This document shows, piece by piece, positions 34,769 through 43,763 of a stretch of 64,000 nt of DNA (positions within the stretch are counted from its first letter, which is position 1; every line of letters begins with the position of its first letter). Below the pieces are notes generated by a model. That model was not told the origin of the DNA. It ran no database searches and saw only the letters and a list, made by a program, of their open reading frames with translations. Source of the stretch: Pseudaminobacter sp047739745. GTDB lineage: Bacteria > Pseudomonadota > Alphaproteobacteria > Rhizobiales > Rhizobiaceae. Location: positions 44,245 through 108,244 of the forward strand of contig NZ_JBLLVA010000016.1 in assembly GCF_047739745.1 (NCBI RefSeq), given 5' to 3'. Both the position numbers and the translations under genes were made by a program.

Positions 34769-36129
34769 ATGGCGCTCCATCCCGACCGGTTGTTTCCCGT
34801 TGAGCCCGAGGCGCGCGCGATCACGCGCCGGCTTTATGACGGCATCGCCGAATTGCCCATCGTCTCGCCGCACGGCCATACCGAGCCGGCATGGTACGCA
34901 ACGGACGCCGCCTTTCCCGATCCGGCGACGCTTTTCGTCAAGCCCGACCACTATGTGACGCGCATGCTGTATTCGCAGGGCGTGAAGCTGGAAGCGCTTG
35001 GCATCCAGCGCCGCGACGGCGGCGCCGTCGAAACCGACGGGCGCAAGATCTGGCGCCTCTTCGCCGAGAATTTCTTCCTGTTCGCCGGCACGCCGTCGCG
35101 GCTGTGGTTCGAGCATTCCATGGAGTCGATCTTCGGCATCACCGAACGGCTCGGACCGAAGAACGCCGACACGCTCTACGACCGGATTTCAGCGGATCTG
35201 GCGACGCCCCGGCTGCGTCCGCGGGCGCTATACAAGACGTTCAACATAGAGGTCATTGCGACCACCGACGCGGCGCTGGACGACCTTGCCCATCACGATG
35301 CGATCCGTGCGTCCGGCTGGAAAGGCCGCGTGGTGCCGACCTACCGCCCCGACGCCGTGATCGATCCCCAAGCAGAAAAATTCGCCGAAAACCTGCGACG
35401 GCTGGTCGAAGTAACCGGCAATCCGTTGACCTGGGACGGCTATCTCGACGCCCATCGCGCAAGGCGCGCCTGGTTCAAGGAGCGTGGCGCGACCGCCACC
35501 GATCACGGCCATCCACCGCGCGCACCGAAAACCTGACGCGGCCGGTAACACCTCGCCCGCGGAAGCAGAAACCTTCCGCGCGCAGATGCTGACCGGCGCG
35601 CATGAGCGTCGAGGACGGGCTCGTTATGCGAATCCATCCAGGATCGTTCCGCGACCACAATCCCACTGTCTTTGCCGCCTTCGGCAAGGACAAGGGCGCA
35701 GATATCCCGTCGTCCACAGATTATGTCCACGCGCTGAAGCCGCTGCTCGACGCCTTCGGCAACGACACCAGGCTGACGCTCATCCTGTTCACGCTGGACG
35801 AGACGACCTGTTCGCGCGAGCTTGCGCCGCTGGCCGGCCATTATCCGGCGCTAAAACTCGGCCCGGCCTGGTGGTTCTTCGACAGTCCCGAAGGCATGCG
35901 GCGCTTCCGCGAGGCCACGACCGAGACGGCCGGCTTCTACAACACGGTCGGCTTCAACGACGATACGCGCGCCTATTTGTCGATCCCTGCCCGCCACGAC
36001 GTCGCCCGGCGCGTGGACAGCGCCTATCTCGGCCGGCTCGTCGCCGACCACCGTTTCGATGAAGAGGAAGCACAAAGGATTGCCGCCGATCTCGCGAACG
36101 GCCTCGCACGGAGGGCCTACCACCTATGA
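34769..36129 (+). pseudogene. uxaC: Uronate isomerase (UxaC) with several frameshifts
   Basis: The first 240 codons read as intact UxaC (S-P-H-G-H-T-E-P near the start carries the metal-binding His-x-His; then A-T-A-T-D-H-G-H-P). Near 35505 the frame changes. T-A-R-T-E-N-L, F-R-A-Q-M-L-T and M-S-V-E-D-G-L-V-M are found in successive different frames between 35510 and 35610. The rest (35602-36129: I-H-P-G-S-F-R, W-W-F-F-D-S-P-E-G, F-N-D-D-T-R-A) is again intact to the natural end. At least three frame breaks make it non-functional. UxaC would convert glucuronate to fructuronate. Confidence 0.8.
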
Positions 36130-36650
36130 GACTGTCCCGCTCCAACCTCGCCAGCCTGCCGGCCTCGGTCGCAAGACCGGGCTACGACCCCGCGAAGCTT
36201 GCCATCGGCATCGTGCATCTCGGCATCGGCGCCTTCCGTCGGGCTCGCCAGGCCGTCTTCACCGACGCGGTCCTGGCGCAGGATCCGTCCTGGGGATATC
36301 CGGCGTATCGCTGCGCAGCCCCGATACCAGCGATGCGCTGGCACCTCAGGACAATCTCTATACGCTGGCGGTGCGCGACGGAGACAAGGAAACGCTCCAA
36401 GTCATCGGCAGCATCGTCGAGACGCTTGTCGCCCCTCAGGACCCGGAGCGCGTGCTCCGGCGCATGAGTGACCCGGCGGTACGCATCGTGTCGCTGACGG
36501 TCACCGAGAAGGGCTATTGCCATAGTCCGGCAACGGGCGAGCTGGACGAGAGCCACCCGGATATCGTCCATGACCTCGCCAATCCGCAACGGCCAAAATC
36601 GGCCCCGGGCTTCATCGTCGAGGCGCTCGCCCGCCGCCGCGCGGCCGGTA
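36126..36650 (+). pseudogene. uxuB: Fructuronate reductase / mannitol dehydrogenase family (UxuB), truncated and frameshifted
   Basis: The start overlaps the uxaC stop (ATGA). The N-terminal part reads V-A-R-P-G-Y-D and G-I-V-H-L-G-I-G-A-F-R-R-A (NAD-binding, family G-x-G-A-F-x-R-A). The frame then shifts near 36295 to L-R-S-P-D-T-S-D-A-L-A-P-Q-D-N-L-Y-T-L and runs to G-F-I-V-E-A-L-A-R-R-R-A-A-G. There it stops matching at about 36650 and meets an unrelated minus-strand fragment. Roughly two thirds of the enzyme are missing. Together with uxuA and uxaC it marks a decayed hexuronate pathway. Confidence 0.75.
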
Positions 36651-37475
36651 GCCGCCGCAACAGTATCTTCGTCCCAGCCGCGGAGCTCCTCGCGCGCGAC
36701 ACCGATAATAGCCTCGATCGAAGAAACCTCGCCCTCCGGCCGACCCAGCAACACAAAGCGCATTGATCTGGCGGCCTCGACGGCACCGATAAGGTCATCG
36801 GCAGCCAAGCGGTGAACATTGTCAAGAGCGACCGTCACGGCCTCGCCCTGTTCATCCAGTCTTCGCGAAAGATGCTGCAGGATCTCGCGACCGGAAGCGC
36901 CAGGAAGCAATATCTCGCCAAGGTCCTTCCCCCCTTTGAAGAAGCGGCCGGCAACCTCTCTGGCAATGGCATTGGCTAGAGCCGCTCCAGGCAGATCCGC
37001 AACATCCAAATAGACCAGCGGCCCCGGTGCGTGCTGTGCAGACTGCGCCAGCCATGACGTTTTGCCGGCGCTGGAATAACCGACAATCAGGCGGACCCGA
37101 TCACCGCTGACGAGATCCGGTTCGTGGCGTTGGACCCGATAAGGCGCAGGCGGCACCGGGAGATCCTGCAGCTGCAGCAAAAGCTGTTCGAAAAGCGCCG
37201 GAATATCCTTGGCGATGAATTTATGATCGAAGGCCGCTTTTTCTCCGGTCGCCGCCAGCATGACAAGGCCGGCCAGCTTCCAGATCAGCGTGTCGGGCGC
37301 CAGCGTTGCGAACGGCAAGGCCTCAGCCAAGCTGCGACAGGCATCGGCCGCCTCCATCAGAGACGCTTGCGGCCCTGGCAAGAGCCGGTCAGTCGGCTCG
37401 GCCCCTGGCCAGTCGATGCTGACATCGGATGGCCAATCGGCGGCTGCAAGTCGGGCACGAAGCGGTCCATTCGGC
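36651..37475 (-). pseudogene. P-loop ATPase fragment (STAND/AAA-like), truncated at both ends
   Basis: On the minus strand an open frame encodes L-I-V-G-Y-S-S-A-G-K-T-S-W (Walker A), P-L-V-Y-L-D-V-A-D-L-P-G and V-T-V-A-L-D-N-V-H-R-L (Walker B-like), then F-V-L-L-G-R-P-E-G. The frame stays open upstream without a start codon until it meets a transposase fragment near 37475. Downstream, past about 36650, it runs antisense through the uxuB fragment, which is meaningless. It is therefore an internal piece of a larger NTPase, perhaps a regulator or signal-transduction ATPase. The exact family is not recognised. Confidence 0.55.
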
Positions 37476-37477
37476 TT

Positions 37478-37676
37478 GGTTTGACGGTCGTCCTCGAGCC
37501 TTGTGCCGAAGTGCTACAGCGCCTTCGGTCCGGAACGCCTTCAGCAGACGCTCCACCGGGCGCGTCGTCATGTCCAGGCCATGCGCCGCCGAGACAACCG
37601 TCAAGCGCTGCTCCAACACCTTCGACAGCACCTCGATCCGTTGCAGCTCGCGCTCGCTCATTAAAATCAGACCCAA
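37478..37676 (-). pseudogene. ISNCY-family transposase, N-terminal fragment
   Basis: 66 codons: M-G-L-I-L-M-S-E-R-E-L-Q-R-I-E-V, then L-L-K-A-F-R-T-E-G and R-H-K-A-R-G-R-P-S-N. This is the N-terminal helix-turn-helix part of ISNCY-type transposases. The catalytic domain is missing; the sequence switches to the ATPase fragment directly after the R-P-S-N motif. Confidence 0.65.
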
Positions 37677-37949
37677 CCCGCCGTTATGCGACTTTCATAA
37701 GTATATGCAGACATTACTCGCTATTGCAAAGTAAGCATTTTGAATTTCAACAATTATTAACGGGCTAATCGGCAGCAAGCCGCCAGTTTATACGAGTACC
37801 GACAACCCGCCGTGTCGCACCGAACTGGTCGGGGCGCTGTTCGGGGGACGCGCCATCCATGGCCCCGAGTTGAGCTGCGCCGGCGTTTCGATCCGCCCAA
37901 AAGCCCGGCCGAGGCGTTCCGCGCCGGCCTGCCCTGGTGCCGTCGGATT

Positions 37950-38600
37950 GCCTCGCTCAGCGCCGGCGACAACCTCCTGGCCTCCAGCTTCGGCGATCTG
38001 TGCACATCATCACGCAGCTTGGCGAACCTGCAGAATCCAGTTCCGGCGTCACCGTGCAGTCGACCGCGCTGCGACTACGTGGTGGTCGTCGGCGGGCTGA
38101 TCCCGCGCTACTGGACCGGCCGCGCCTGGCTGATCGATCTCCTGCGCAAATGCGCTTCGCGCGGACAACGCATCGTCGGGCGCGTTGCACCGAAGCCTTC
38201 GCGGTTACCGAAGCGGGCCTGCTCGGCGACGGCAAGTGCTCGGTGAGCTGGTACCACGAGCAGGATCTCGAGGAGATCTGCGCCGACATCGCGCGCGACA
38301 CGAAAAGCCAGTTCTGCAGCGACGGCCGCCACTTCACCTCCGCCGGCGGACTCCGCGACGAGGTGTCGGAGGAACTGGCCCGCAAAGGCGCCTCGATCCT
38401 GCTCATCCCCTATGAGGCGCCGACCAGCCGGCGAGGAGCCTGAACGGCGCCAAGTCGCCGCTGATCCGCAAGGCGATCCGGCTGTTCGAGGAAACAATGG
38501 AGGAGCCGATTTCGATGGCCGAGCTGTCGCGCCGCCTGCATGTCTCGCGGCCAAGCTGGAGCTGACGTGCCGCGCCATGTCGGTCTCGGCGCAGAACTCC
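37950..38600 (+). pseudogene. GlxA-type AraC family regulator, multiply frameshifted
   Basis: Pieces of one protein appear in different plus frames. D-Y-V-V-V-V-G-G-L-I-P-R and L-L-R-K-C-A-S-R-G-Q-R-I-V-G (DJ-1/PfpI-like domain, 38075-38180) is followed by A-F-A-V-T-E-A-G-L-L-G and W-Y-H-E-Q-D-L (to about 38340). P-L-I-R-K-A-I-R-L-F-E-E and S-M-A-E-L-S-R-R-L-H-V-S-R (start of the AraC DNA-binding domain, 38460-38550) then follows. The second helix-turn-helix is lost. Non-functional. Confidence 0.65.
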
Positions 38601-38716
38601 TTCGCCTTGCGCACGCAACTCTTCGCGCACGTCGAGCGCGGTGCGGTCGAGCGTCAGGCGAAGCGGGCGGCGTCGCCTGCCGCAGTGTTAGCTTGCACCT
38701 CAAAACAGGGGACCAA

Positions 38717-38945
38717 ATGACACCGAATGCGCAACAAAGGCGGCTTCTCGAAGCGAAACTGACCACTCAGTTCGTTCCTGCACTTCCCTCATTGCTGAAA
38801 CCGAAGAACCCGGCGGACGACACTAAGAGTCTCTCGCGCGCTCTGTCGGCATTGGCTCTTGCGGCTGTCCGCGAAATTAGAGCCAAAGAGGCCTGTGGAG
38901 CTGTTGCTGATGGCTACGACGAACATTGGTGGGATCTGGTACAGG
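38717..38945 (+). pseudogene. Small hypothetical gene cut by an IS5-family fragment
   Basis: Starts M-T-P-N-A-Q-Q-R-R-L-L-E-A-K-L, with GGGGA upstream. About 75 residues, mostly helical (L-S-R-A-L-S-A-L-A-L-A-A-V-R-E-I), end in Y-D-E-H-W-W-D-L-V-Q-E-D. At that point the sequence becomes the antisense of an IS5 transposase. Original length and function unknown. Confidence 0.5.
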
Positions 38946-39240
38946 AAGATTACGCCATTGCGCTACCGTCCGCGCCATCCACATCATACCCTTGAAATAG
39001 CGGCGTTTGTCCTGCGCCGGACGGCATCCGCGCCTTTCTTCAGCCAGGAGCAAAGGCCCGATCAGCGCCCACTTCGCGTCCGACACTCCGATCCGTTCGC
39101 CCGAAGCTGACTCCAAAACGGAGCCTTGAACCAAAAACCGAATTCTCCGTCAACTTTTGTCGGCGAAATATAGCGCCTGACAATACACGATTGCGGGCGT
39201 ATCTTATCTGTGACAAGACCGACCAACGGGAACAGGGCCT
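38946..39240 (-). mobile_element. IS5-family insertion sequence end with transposase N-terminus
   Basis: The minus strand encodes V-S-D-A-K-W-A-L-I-G-P-L-L, then G-C-R-P-A-Q-D-K-R-R-Y-F-K-G-M-M-W-M-A-R-T and A-Q-W-R-N-L-P. This is the beginning of an IS5-type transposase; the DDE catalytic part is absent. The outer end may be the GGCCCTGTTCCCGTTGG-like sequence (minus strand, about 39224-39240), which has the look of an IS5 terminal repeat. The other end is missing, so this is a one-sided remnant. It lies just upstream of the Crp/Fnr gene and may supply or separate its promoter. Confidence 0.6.
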
Positions 39241-39261
39241 AGTGAGCGCCGAGGCTTCCAC

Positions 39262-39993
39262 GTGCAACCTCCCAAAATCGTAATCGACCGCGTGTTATAT
39301 ATGAGTGATGCGCTCGTTGAATTTGCGGACAATTACAACATCCTCGGTTATCTCAGCGAAAGCGAGCGGCAGCATCTCCTGAACCGGGCGACCCGGCAGA
39401 TCCGGAAGCCCGGCGAATACATCTTCGTCCAAGGCGAGCCGCATCATGGCATCTTTGTCATCCGCAGCGGCCGCGCTAGGGCATACTACGTGTCCTCGGC
39501 CGGACGCGAGATCACGCTCGCCCACTGGACGGCGGGACACTTCATCGGCGGCCCGGAAATCTTCGGCGGCGGCCTGCATATGTGGTCGGCGACCGCGCTC
39601 GAGGAATGTGACCTTGCCTTTCTTGCTGCACGCGAATTACGCCAGTTGATGATCAAAATGCCAAACCTCGCCGTCGGGTTGGTCGACGGGCTGGTCTACA
39701 AGGGAAAATGCTATTCGGCGCTGTTGCAAATCCTAGGCACGCGCCCTGCCTCGAGCCGACTTGCTCATCTCCTTCTGACACTCGCTGAGCGCGAGGGCGT
39801 GCTGCAGGATTCGCCGGCGGTCTTTTCCCGACATCTGTCACATGAGGAACTGGCGAACATGATAGGTGCCACCCGCCAATGGGTCACTATATCACTACAG
39901 CGCTTCGAAAAAGCTGGTATCGTCGCCTTCGAAAAGCACCGGATCGTGATCCTCAACAAGGCGAAGCTGCAACAGGCGTCCTTCGCCGACTGA
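39262..39993 (+). CDS. Crp/Fnr family transcriptional regulator
   Basis: 243 residues from a GTG at 39262 (GAGG 8 bases upstream); an ATG 39 bases later is an alternative but has no ribosome-binding site. It has a cyclic-nucleotide-binding-like beta-roll (G-E-Y-I-F-V-Q-G-E-P-H-H-G-I-F-V-I-R-S-G), a long dimer helix, and a C-terminal winged helix with S-H-E-E-L-A-N-M-I-G-A-T-R-Q-W-V (recognition helix). The N-terminal cysteine cluster of FNR is lacking, so it is not an oxygen-sensing Fe-S type. Neighbouring transport and amidase genes on the other strand are plausible targets. Confidence 0.85.
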   Translation: MQPPKIVIDRVLYMSDALVEFADNYNILGYLSESERQHLLNRATRQIRKPGEYIFVQGEPHHGIFVIRSGRARAYYVSSAGREITLAHWTAGHFIGGPEIFGGGLHMWSATALEECDLAFLAARELRQLMIKMPNLAVGLVDGLVYKGKCYSALLQILGTRPASSRLAHLLLTLAEREGVLQDSPAVFSRHLSHEELANMIGATRQWVTISLQRFEKAGIVAFEKHRIVILNKAKLQQASFAD

Positions 39994-40017
39994 CAGCCCA
40001 CCCAACGCCCGCTTGCG

Positions 40018-40791
40018 CTACCCGACGTAATGGAGCGTGGCGTTGGCGAAGGCGAAAATGCCGATCGCCGTCAGGATCATCAGCGCGACCCGCCGGTATG
40101 CGACCGGCTTGGAGCATTTGAAGAAATACGAGCCGAGCGCGGCGCCCGCGAAAAGGATCGGGAGCGCGCTGACCGCAAGCACGAAGGTGTGGCGCGAATA
40201 GAGCCCAAGCCCGAAGCCGAGCACCATGGCGATAGATGCGCTGCACAGGAAGAACACCATCATCGAGGCGCGGCTGACGGCCGGCGTCATCGGCGAGGCC
40301 AGGAAATACATCACGACCGGCGGGCCGCTCATCGCCGTGCCGCCGCTGAGCAGGCCCGAGATCACCCCGACGCCGACCGTGGCCGGCGTCGTCAGGTGCC
40401 AGGACATGCCTTCGTGCTTGCGCCAGATCAGCATCACCGAGCCTAAAAGTATGATGCTCAGCCCAAGCCGCATATGTTGGGCGGGAATGGTCGACAACGC
40501 ATAGATGCCGAGCGGCGTGCCGATGACGGCGCCGAGCACGAGCTGCTTGACGGTCGACCACTGGACCAGCGCCATCGAGCTGTGGACGAGGCCAAGCGTC
40601 AGCGCGACCTCGAACATCAGCGTGATCGGGATGGCGTCGAGCGGGCTCAGCACCACGGTCAGCATCGGCACGGCCGCCAGCGAGGCGCCGAAGCCGCTAT
40701 AGCCGCGCACGAAACCGGCGACCGCCACGGACAGCGCCAGATAGGCGAGCTGCAGCGTCGTCCAGTCTCCAAAATCGTGTAAAGCGACCAT
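40018..40791 (-). CDS. TauE/SafE family membrane permease
   Basis: 257 residues with about eight hydrophobic segments. The family repeat is seen twice: V-A-G-F-V-R-G-Y-S-G-F-G-A-S-L (near the N-terminus) and V-G-V-I-S-G-L-L-S-G-G-T-A-M-S-G-P (near the middle). TauE/SafE proteins export sulfite, sulfoacetate or related organic anions. It follows the sulfonate/nitrate-type ABC transporter genes on the same strand after a 226-base gap, which suggests a shared substrate group. Confidence 0.85.
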   Translation of the reverse strand: MVALHDFGDWTTLQLAYLALSVAVAGFVRGYSGFGASLAAVPMLTVVLSPLDAIPITLMFEVALTLGLVHSSMALVQWSTVKQLVLGAVIGTPLGIYALSTIPAQHMRLGLSIILLGSVMLIWRKHEGMSWHLTTPATVGVGVISGLLSGGTAMSGPPVVMYFLASPMTPAVSRASMMVFFLCSASIAMVLGFGLGLYSRHTFVLAVSALPILFAGAALGSYFFKCSKPVAYRRVALMILTAIGIFAFANATLHYVG

Positions 40792-41017
40792 GGTTCAGCC
40801 AGTATGATTTGGGTAAAGAGCCTCCACGGCCCAAGCTTGAAGGCGTACGGCGCGCGCGCCGGAGCATGTTTTGTGGCTAGACCGACGCGCCCTGCGACAG
40901 GGACGGCCGTTTTTTGCTTCCGCTTAGGGAGGCACGTCGCGAGCCTCGGACGGACGGTGGATGACGGACGCGCCATCATCCGTCGCGTATGCTGCGGGTT
41001 TGCAGACCGGTGTCATC

Positions 41018-41836
41018 TCAGCGCCTCGCCGCCCGGCTCTCGGCGCCGTACCAGGGAAACAGGAGCTGGACCGCGGTGACGAACAGCAGGTCGGCGCAAA
41101 AGCCGAGCAGACCGAGCGTCAGCAGGCCGACGAACATCTGGTCGACGCGGAAAACCTGGGCGGAAATCTGGATGAAATATCCGACGCCGGCCGTCGCGCC
41201 CGCCAGTTCCGCCGCAACCAGGAGCACGAGCGCCACCGCCAGGCTGATGCGCAGCCCGGCGAGGATCAGGGGCAAGGCGCCCGGCAGGATGACGCTCCAG
41301 AGCATCTGGAGCCGCCCTGCCCCGAGCGTCGAGGCCGCGCGCATCAAAAGCGGGTTGCAGTCGCGGACGCCGAGGAAGGTGTTGACCCAGATAGGAAAGA
41401 ACACGCCCCAGGCGATCAAAAACACTTTCGAGGTCTCGCCGATGCCGAACCAGAAGATCGCGAGCGGCACGAAGGCGATGGAGGGTATCGCCCTGAACAT
41501 CTGCAGCAGCGGGTCACTCATGTGGCGGAACACCGGCATCCGCGCAGTCGCGATGCCGACGGCGATGCCGGTGACCGAGCCGAACAGGAAGCCAAGCAGC
41601 GCCCGCCAGATGCTGGCGGCCAGGTGGCGCATGAGTTCGCCGCTGACGACCAGTTCATAGGCTGCGGCGACCACTCTTGATGGCGGCGGCAAAAGGGCCG
41701 GGTTGACGAATTCGAGGCGGGCGACCACTTCCCACAGGATGAAGAAGGCGGCAGTCCCGACAATGCCCAGCAAGGCCGGTCCGCTCTGGAACAGGGCGCG
41801 CAGCATCAGCCCGGGCGGCGGGTTATTCGACGGCAT
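41018..41836 (-). CDS. ABC transporter permease, sulfonate/nitrate/taurine type
   Basis: 272 residues from M-P-S-N-N-P-P-P-G (41836), a start inside the last codons of the ATPase gene (14-base overlap). Six hydrophobic segments; the cytoplasmic coupling loop is present in A-A-S-T-L-G-A-G-R-L-Q-M-L-W-S-V-I-L-P-G-A-L-P (family E-A-A-x-x-x-G-A...P-x-x-x-P-x-x). It works with the neighbouring ATPase and binding protein. Confidence 0.9.
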   Translation of the reverse strand: MPSNNPPPGLMLRALFQSGPALLGIVGTAAFFILWEVVARLEFVNPALLPPPSRVVAAAYELVVSGELMRHLAASIWRALLGFLFGSVTGIAVGIATARMPVFRHMSDPLLQMFRAIPSIAFVPLAIFWFGIGETSKVFLIAWGVFFPIWVNTFLGVRDCNPLLMRAASTLGAGRLQMLWSVILPGALPLILAGLRISLAVALVLLVAAELAGATAGVGYFIQISAQVFRVDQMFVGLLTLGLLGFCADLLFVTAVQLLFPWYGAESRAARR

Positions 41837-42587
41837 GGAGACCGATGGCGCTTTCAAGTCGTTCGTAGAGCTCGTTGAAGCTTGCTGCGGTGCGAGTCCG
41901 AGGACGGGGGAAGTCGACATTGATAACCTCTTGGATTCGACCGGGATGGGATGACATCACGACGATGCGGTCTGCGAGGAAGATGGCTTCGCCGATGTTG
42001 TGGGTGACGAAGATGACGGTTTTCTCCTCGGCGCGCTGGATCGCCAGCACCTCGGATTGAAGGCTGTTGCGCGTCATCGCGTCGAGTGCTGCGAACGGCT
42101 CGTCCATCAGCAGCACGCGCGGCTTGGTCACCAGCGAGCGGGCGATGGCGACGCGCTGCTTCATGCCGCCCGAAAGCTCGAACGGGTATTTGTCGGCGAA
42201 TTTCGTCAGCCCGACCAGCGACAGGTAGTGGTCGGCCAGCGCGCGACGCTCCTCTGCCGGCATTCGGGCCATGCGCGGCCCGAACTCGACATTGCCGCGC
42301 ACCGTCAGCCATCCGAACAGGGAATAGTCCTGGAAGACGACACCCCTATCCGGCCCGGGGCTCGAGACCGGCCCGCCGGCGATGCGGATGTCGCCGGAAC
42401 TGGGGCGCATGAAACCGGCGATCAGGTTCAGCAACGTGGTCTTGCCGCAGCCGCTCGGCCCGAGCAGGCAGAGGAACTCGTTCTGCCTGATCGTCAGGTC
42501 GACCGCCGCCAGCGCCTGGAAGTCGACGCCGCCGGCTGTGCGGAAATCGCGCGTGACGTGTTCGCATCGAATGAAGTCGGTGTTCAT
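41823..42587 (-). CDS. ABC transporter ATPase, sulfonate/nitrate/taurine type
   Basis: 254 residues. Walker A GPSGCGKTT, Q-loop V-V-F-Q-D-Y-S-L, signature LSGGMKQR, Walker B V-L-L-M-D-E-P-F-A-A-L-D and the switch H-N-I-G-E-A are all intact. The SsuB/TauB/NrtD type is shown by M-D-E-P-F-A-A-L-D-A-M-T-R. It starts 4 bases after the binding-protein stop, so the three genes form one operon. Confidence 0.92.
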   Translation of the reverse strand: MNTDFIRCEHVTRDFRTAGGVDFQALAAVDLTIRQNEFLCLLGPSGCGKTTLLNLIAGFMRPSSGDIRIAGGPVSSPGPDRGVVFQDYSLFGWLTVRGNVEFGPRMARMPAEERRALADHYLSLVGLTKFADKYPFELSGGMKQRVAIARSLVTKPRVLLMDEPFAALDAMTRNSLQSEVLAIQRAEEKTVIFVTHNIGEAIFLADRIVVMSSHPGRIQEVINVDFPRPRTRTAASFNELYERLESAIGLHAVE

Positions 42588-42591
42588 CTTG

Positions 42592-43569
42592 CTATTTGCC
42601 CGAGCAGTTCTGAGCCTGTTCGAAAATCGTGGTGACTACGACCTGGTCGAAATCGGGCGCCTTGGTGCCGGCCGCCAGGAGCCCGCTGTCGATCGCCCAC
42701 TGCGCCTGCTGCGTCAGTTCCTTGACGATGGCCGGCTTGTCCAGGTTGATCTGGTAGGGAATGCGGTCCCATTCCTTGGCGACGATCGCCTTGTCCATCT
42801 TGATGCGCTCGGAGATGTAGTCGATCGATGCCTCCTTGTTGTCCTTCATGTATTGCGCCGCGTCCTTCATCGCGCATAGCGAACGCACCAGCATGTCTGG
42901 ACTGCTGTCGATAGTGTCCTGCAGCGCGACGATGTTAGAGAACGTCTTGTAGAGGCCCGGCGTGCGGATCGCGTGGAACTTGCCGCCGCCGAGCGCCACC
43001 GCCTGCGAAAGATGCGGCTCGGCCCAGACGAAGGCGTCGATCTGGCCGTTGGCTAGACTGGTCATCATGTCGGTCGGGCTGAGGTTGATGCCGGTGATGT
43101 CGCCCATCTTCAGGCCCGCGCTGTCGAGCATGCGGGCGAGATAGACCTGCGAGTTCGTGCCCTGCGCGAAGCCGACGCGCTTGCCCTTCAGGTCGGCCGC
43201 GCCCTTGATGTCGGTGGTGGCGACCATATCGAAGATCTCGTAGTCCGACATGGTCGCGATGATACGCACCGGCAGGTTGTTCGACGATGCAAACATCACC
43301 GGCGTTTCGGCCACAGTGCCCCAGGCGACGGCGCCGCCGACGATGGCTTCCTGCGCCGTGCGGCCGCTCGGGAACGGCATCACGGTCGCCGTCAGGCCGT
43401 GTTTCTCGAACAGCTTCTGCTGGTCGGCGATGTAGAGCGGCGACCACGAAAGCGCGATGCCGCCGGCGATGTTGATCTCGTCAGCCGCCTTCGCCTTGTG
43501 GGGAGCAACGGTTGCAAGGCAGACTGCAAAAGCGCCTGCCAGAAGCACGGAAATCAAGCGACGTTTCAT
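42592..43569 (-). CDS. Periplasmic binding protein, NMT1/SsuA-like
   Basis: 325 residues from M-K-R-R-L-I-S-V-L-L-A-G (43569), with GGGAGGGAA upstream. A Sec signal peptide ends at K-A-K-A-A-D. The NMT1/SsuA fold is seen in S-W-S-P-L-Y-I-A-D-Q-Q-K-L-F-E-K-H-G-L, then A-D-L-K-G-K-R-V-G-F-A-Q-G-T-N-S-Q and D-A-F-V-W-A-E-P-H. The family binds sulfonates, taurine, nitrate or thiamine precursors. Next to an amidase, an amide- or nitrile-derived nitrogen compound is a fair guess; the ligand cannot be read from the sequence. Confidence 0.88.
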   Translation of the reverse strand: MKRRLISVLLAGAFAVCLATVAPHKAKAADEINIAGGIALSWSPLYIADQQKLFEKHGLTATVMPFPSGRTAQEAIVGGAVAWGTVAETPVMFASSNNLPVRIIATMSDYEIFDMVATTDIKGAADLKGKRVGFAQGTNSQVYLARMLDSAGLKMGDITGINLSPTDMMTSLANGQIDAFVWAEPHLSQAVALGGGKFHAIRTPGLYKTFSNIVALQDTIDSSPDMLVRSLCAMKDAAQYMKDNKEASIDYISERIKMDKAIVAKEWDRIPYQINLDKPAIVKELTQQAQWAIDSGLLAAGTKAPDFDQVVVTTIFEQAQNCSGK

Positions 43570-43763
43570 GAGCTGTTCCCTCCCAGGTTTATGGCGCACA
43601 AGCCGGTGAGGCGGCTTCATGAGCCTTTAAGCTGACGCCAGTAGACCAGTCGTCCCAAGGCGTGCAAAGCAATTAGTTTCATTGCAGTTATGCGCCCGCC
43701 GGTCAGGTATTCGCGCTGGCCTGGCGCTGCCGGGCCTCTAACGCGACCCGACAGCCTAGGCTC

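Noticed and set aside
33635..35116. 493-codon minus-strand frame opposite the aminotransferase-UxuA fusion and uxaC
   Set aside because: Antisense shadow; the plus strand matches known families over the same bases.
36182..37381. 399-codon minus-strand frame taken as one ATPase gene
   Set aside because: Only about 36651-37381 is protein-like; the remainder is antisense to the uxuB fragment, and the frame has no real start.
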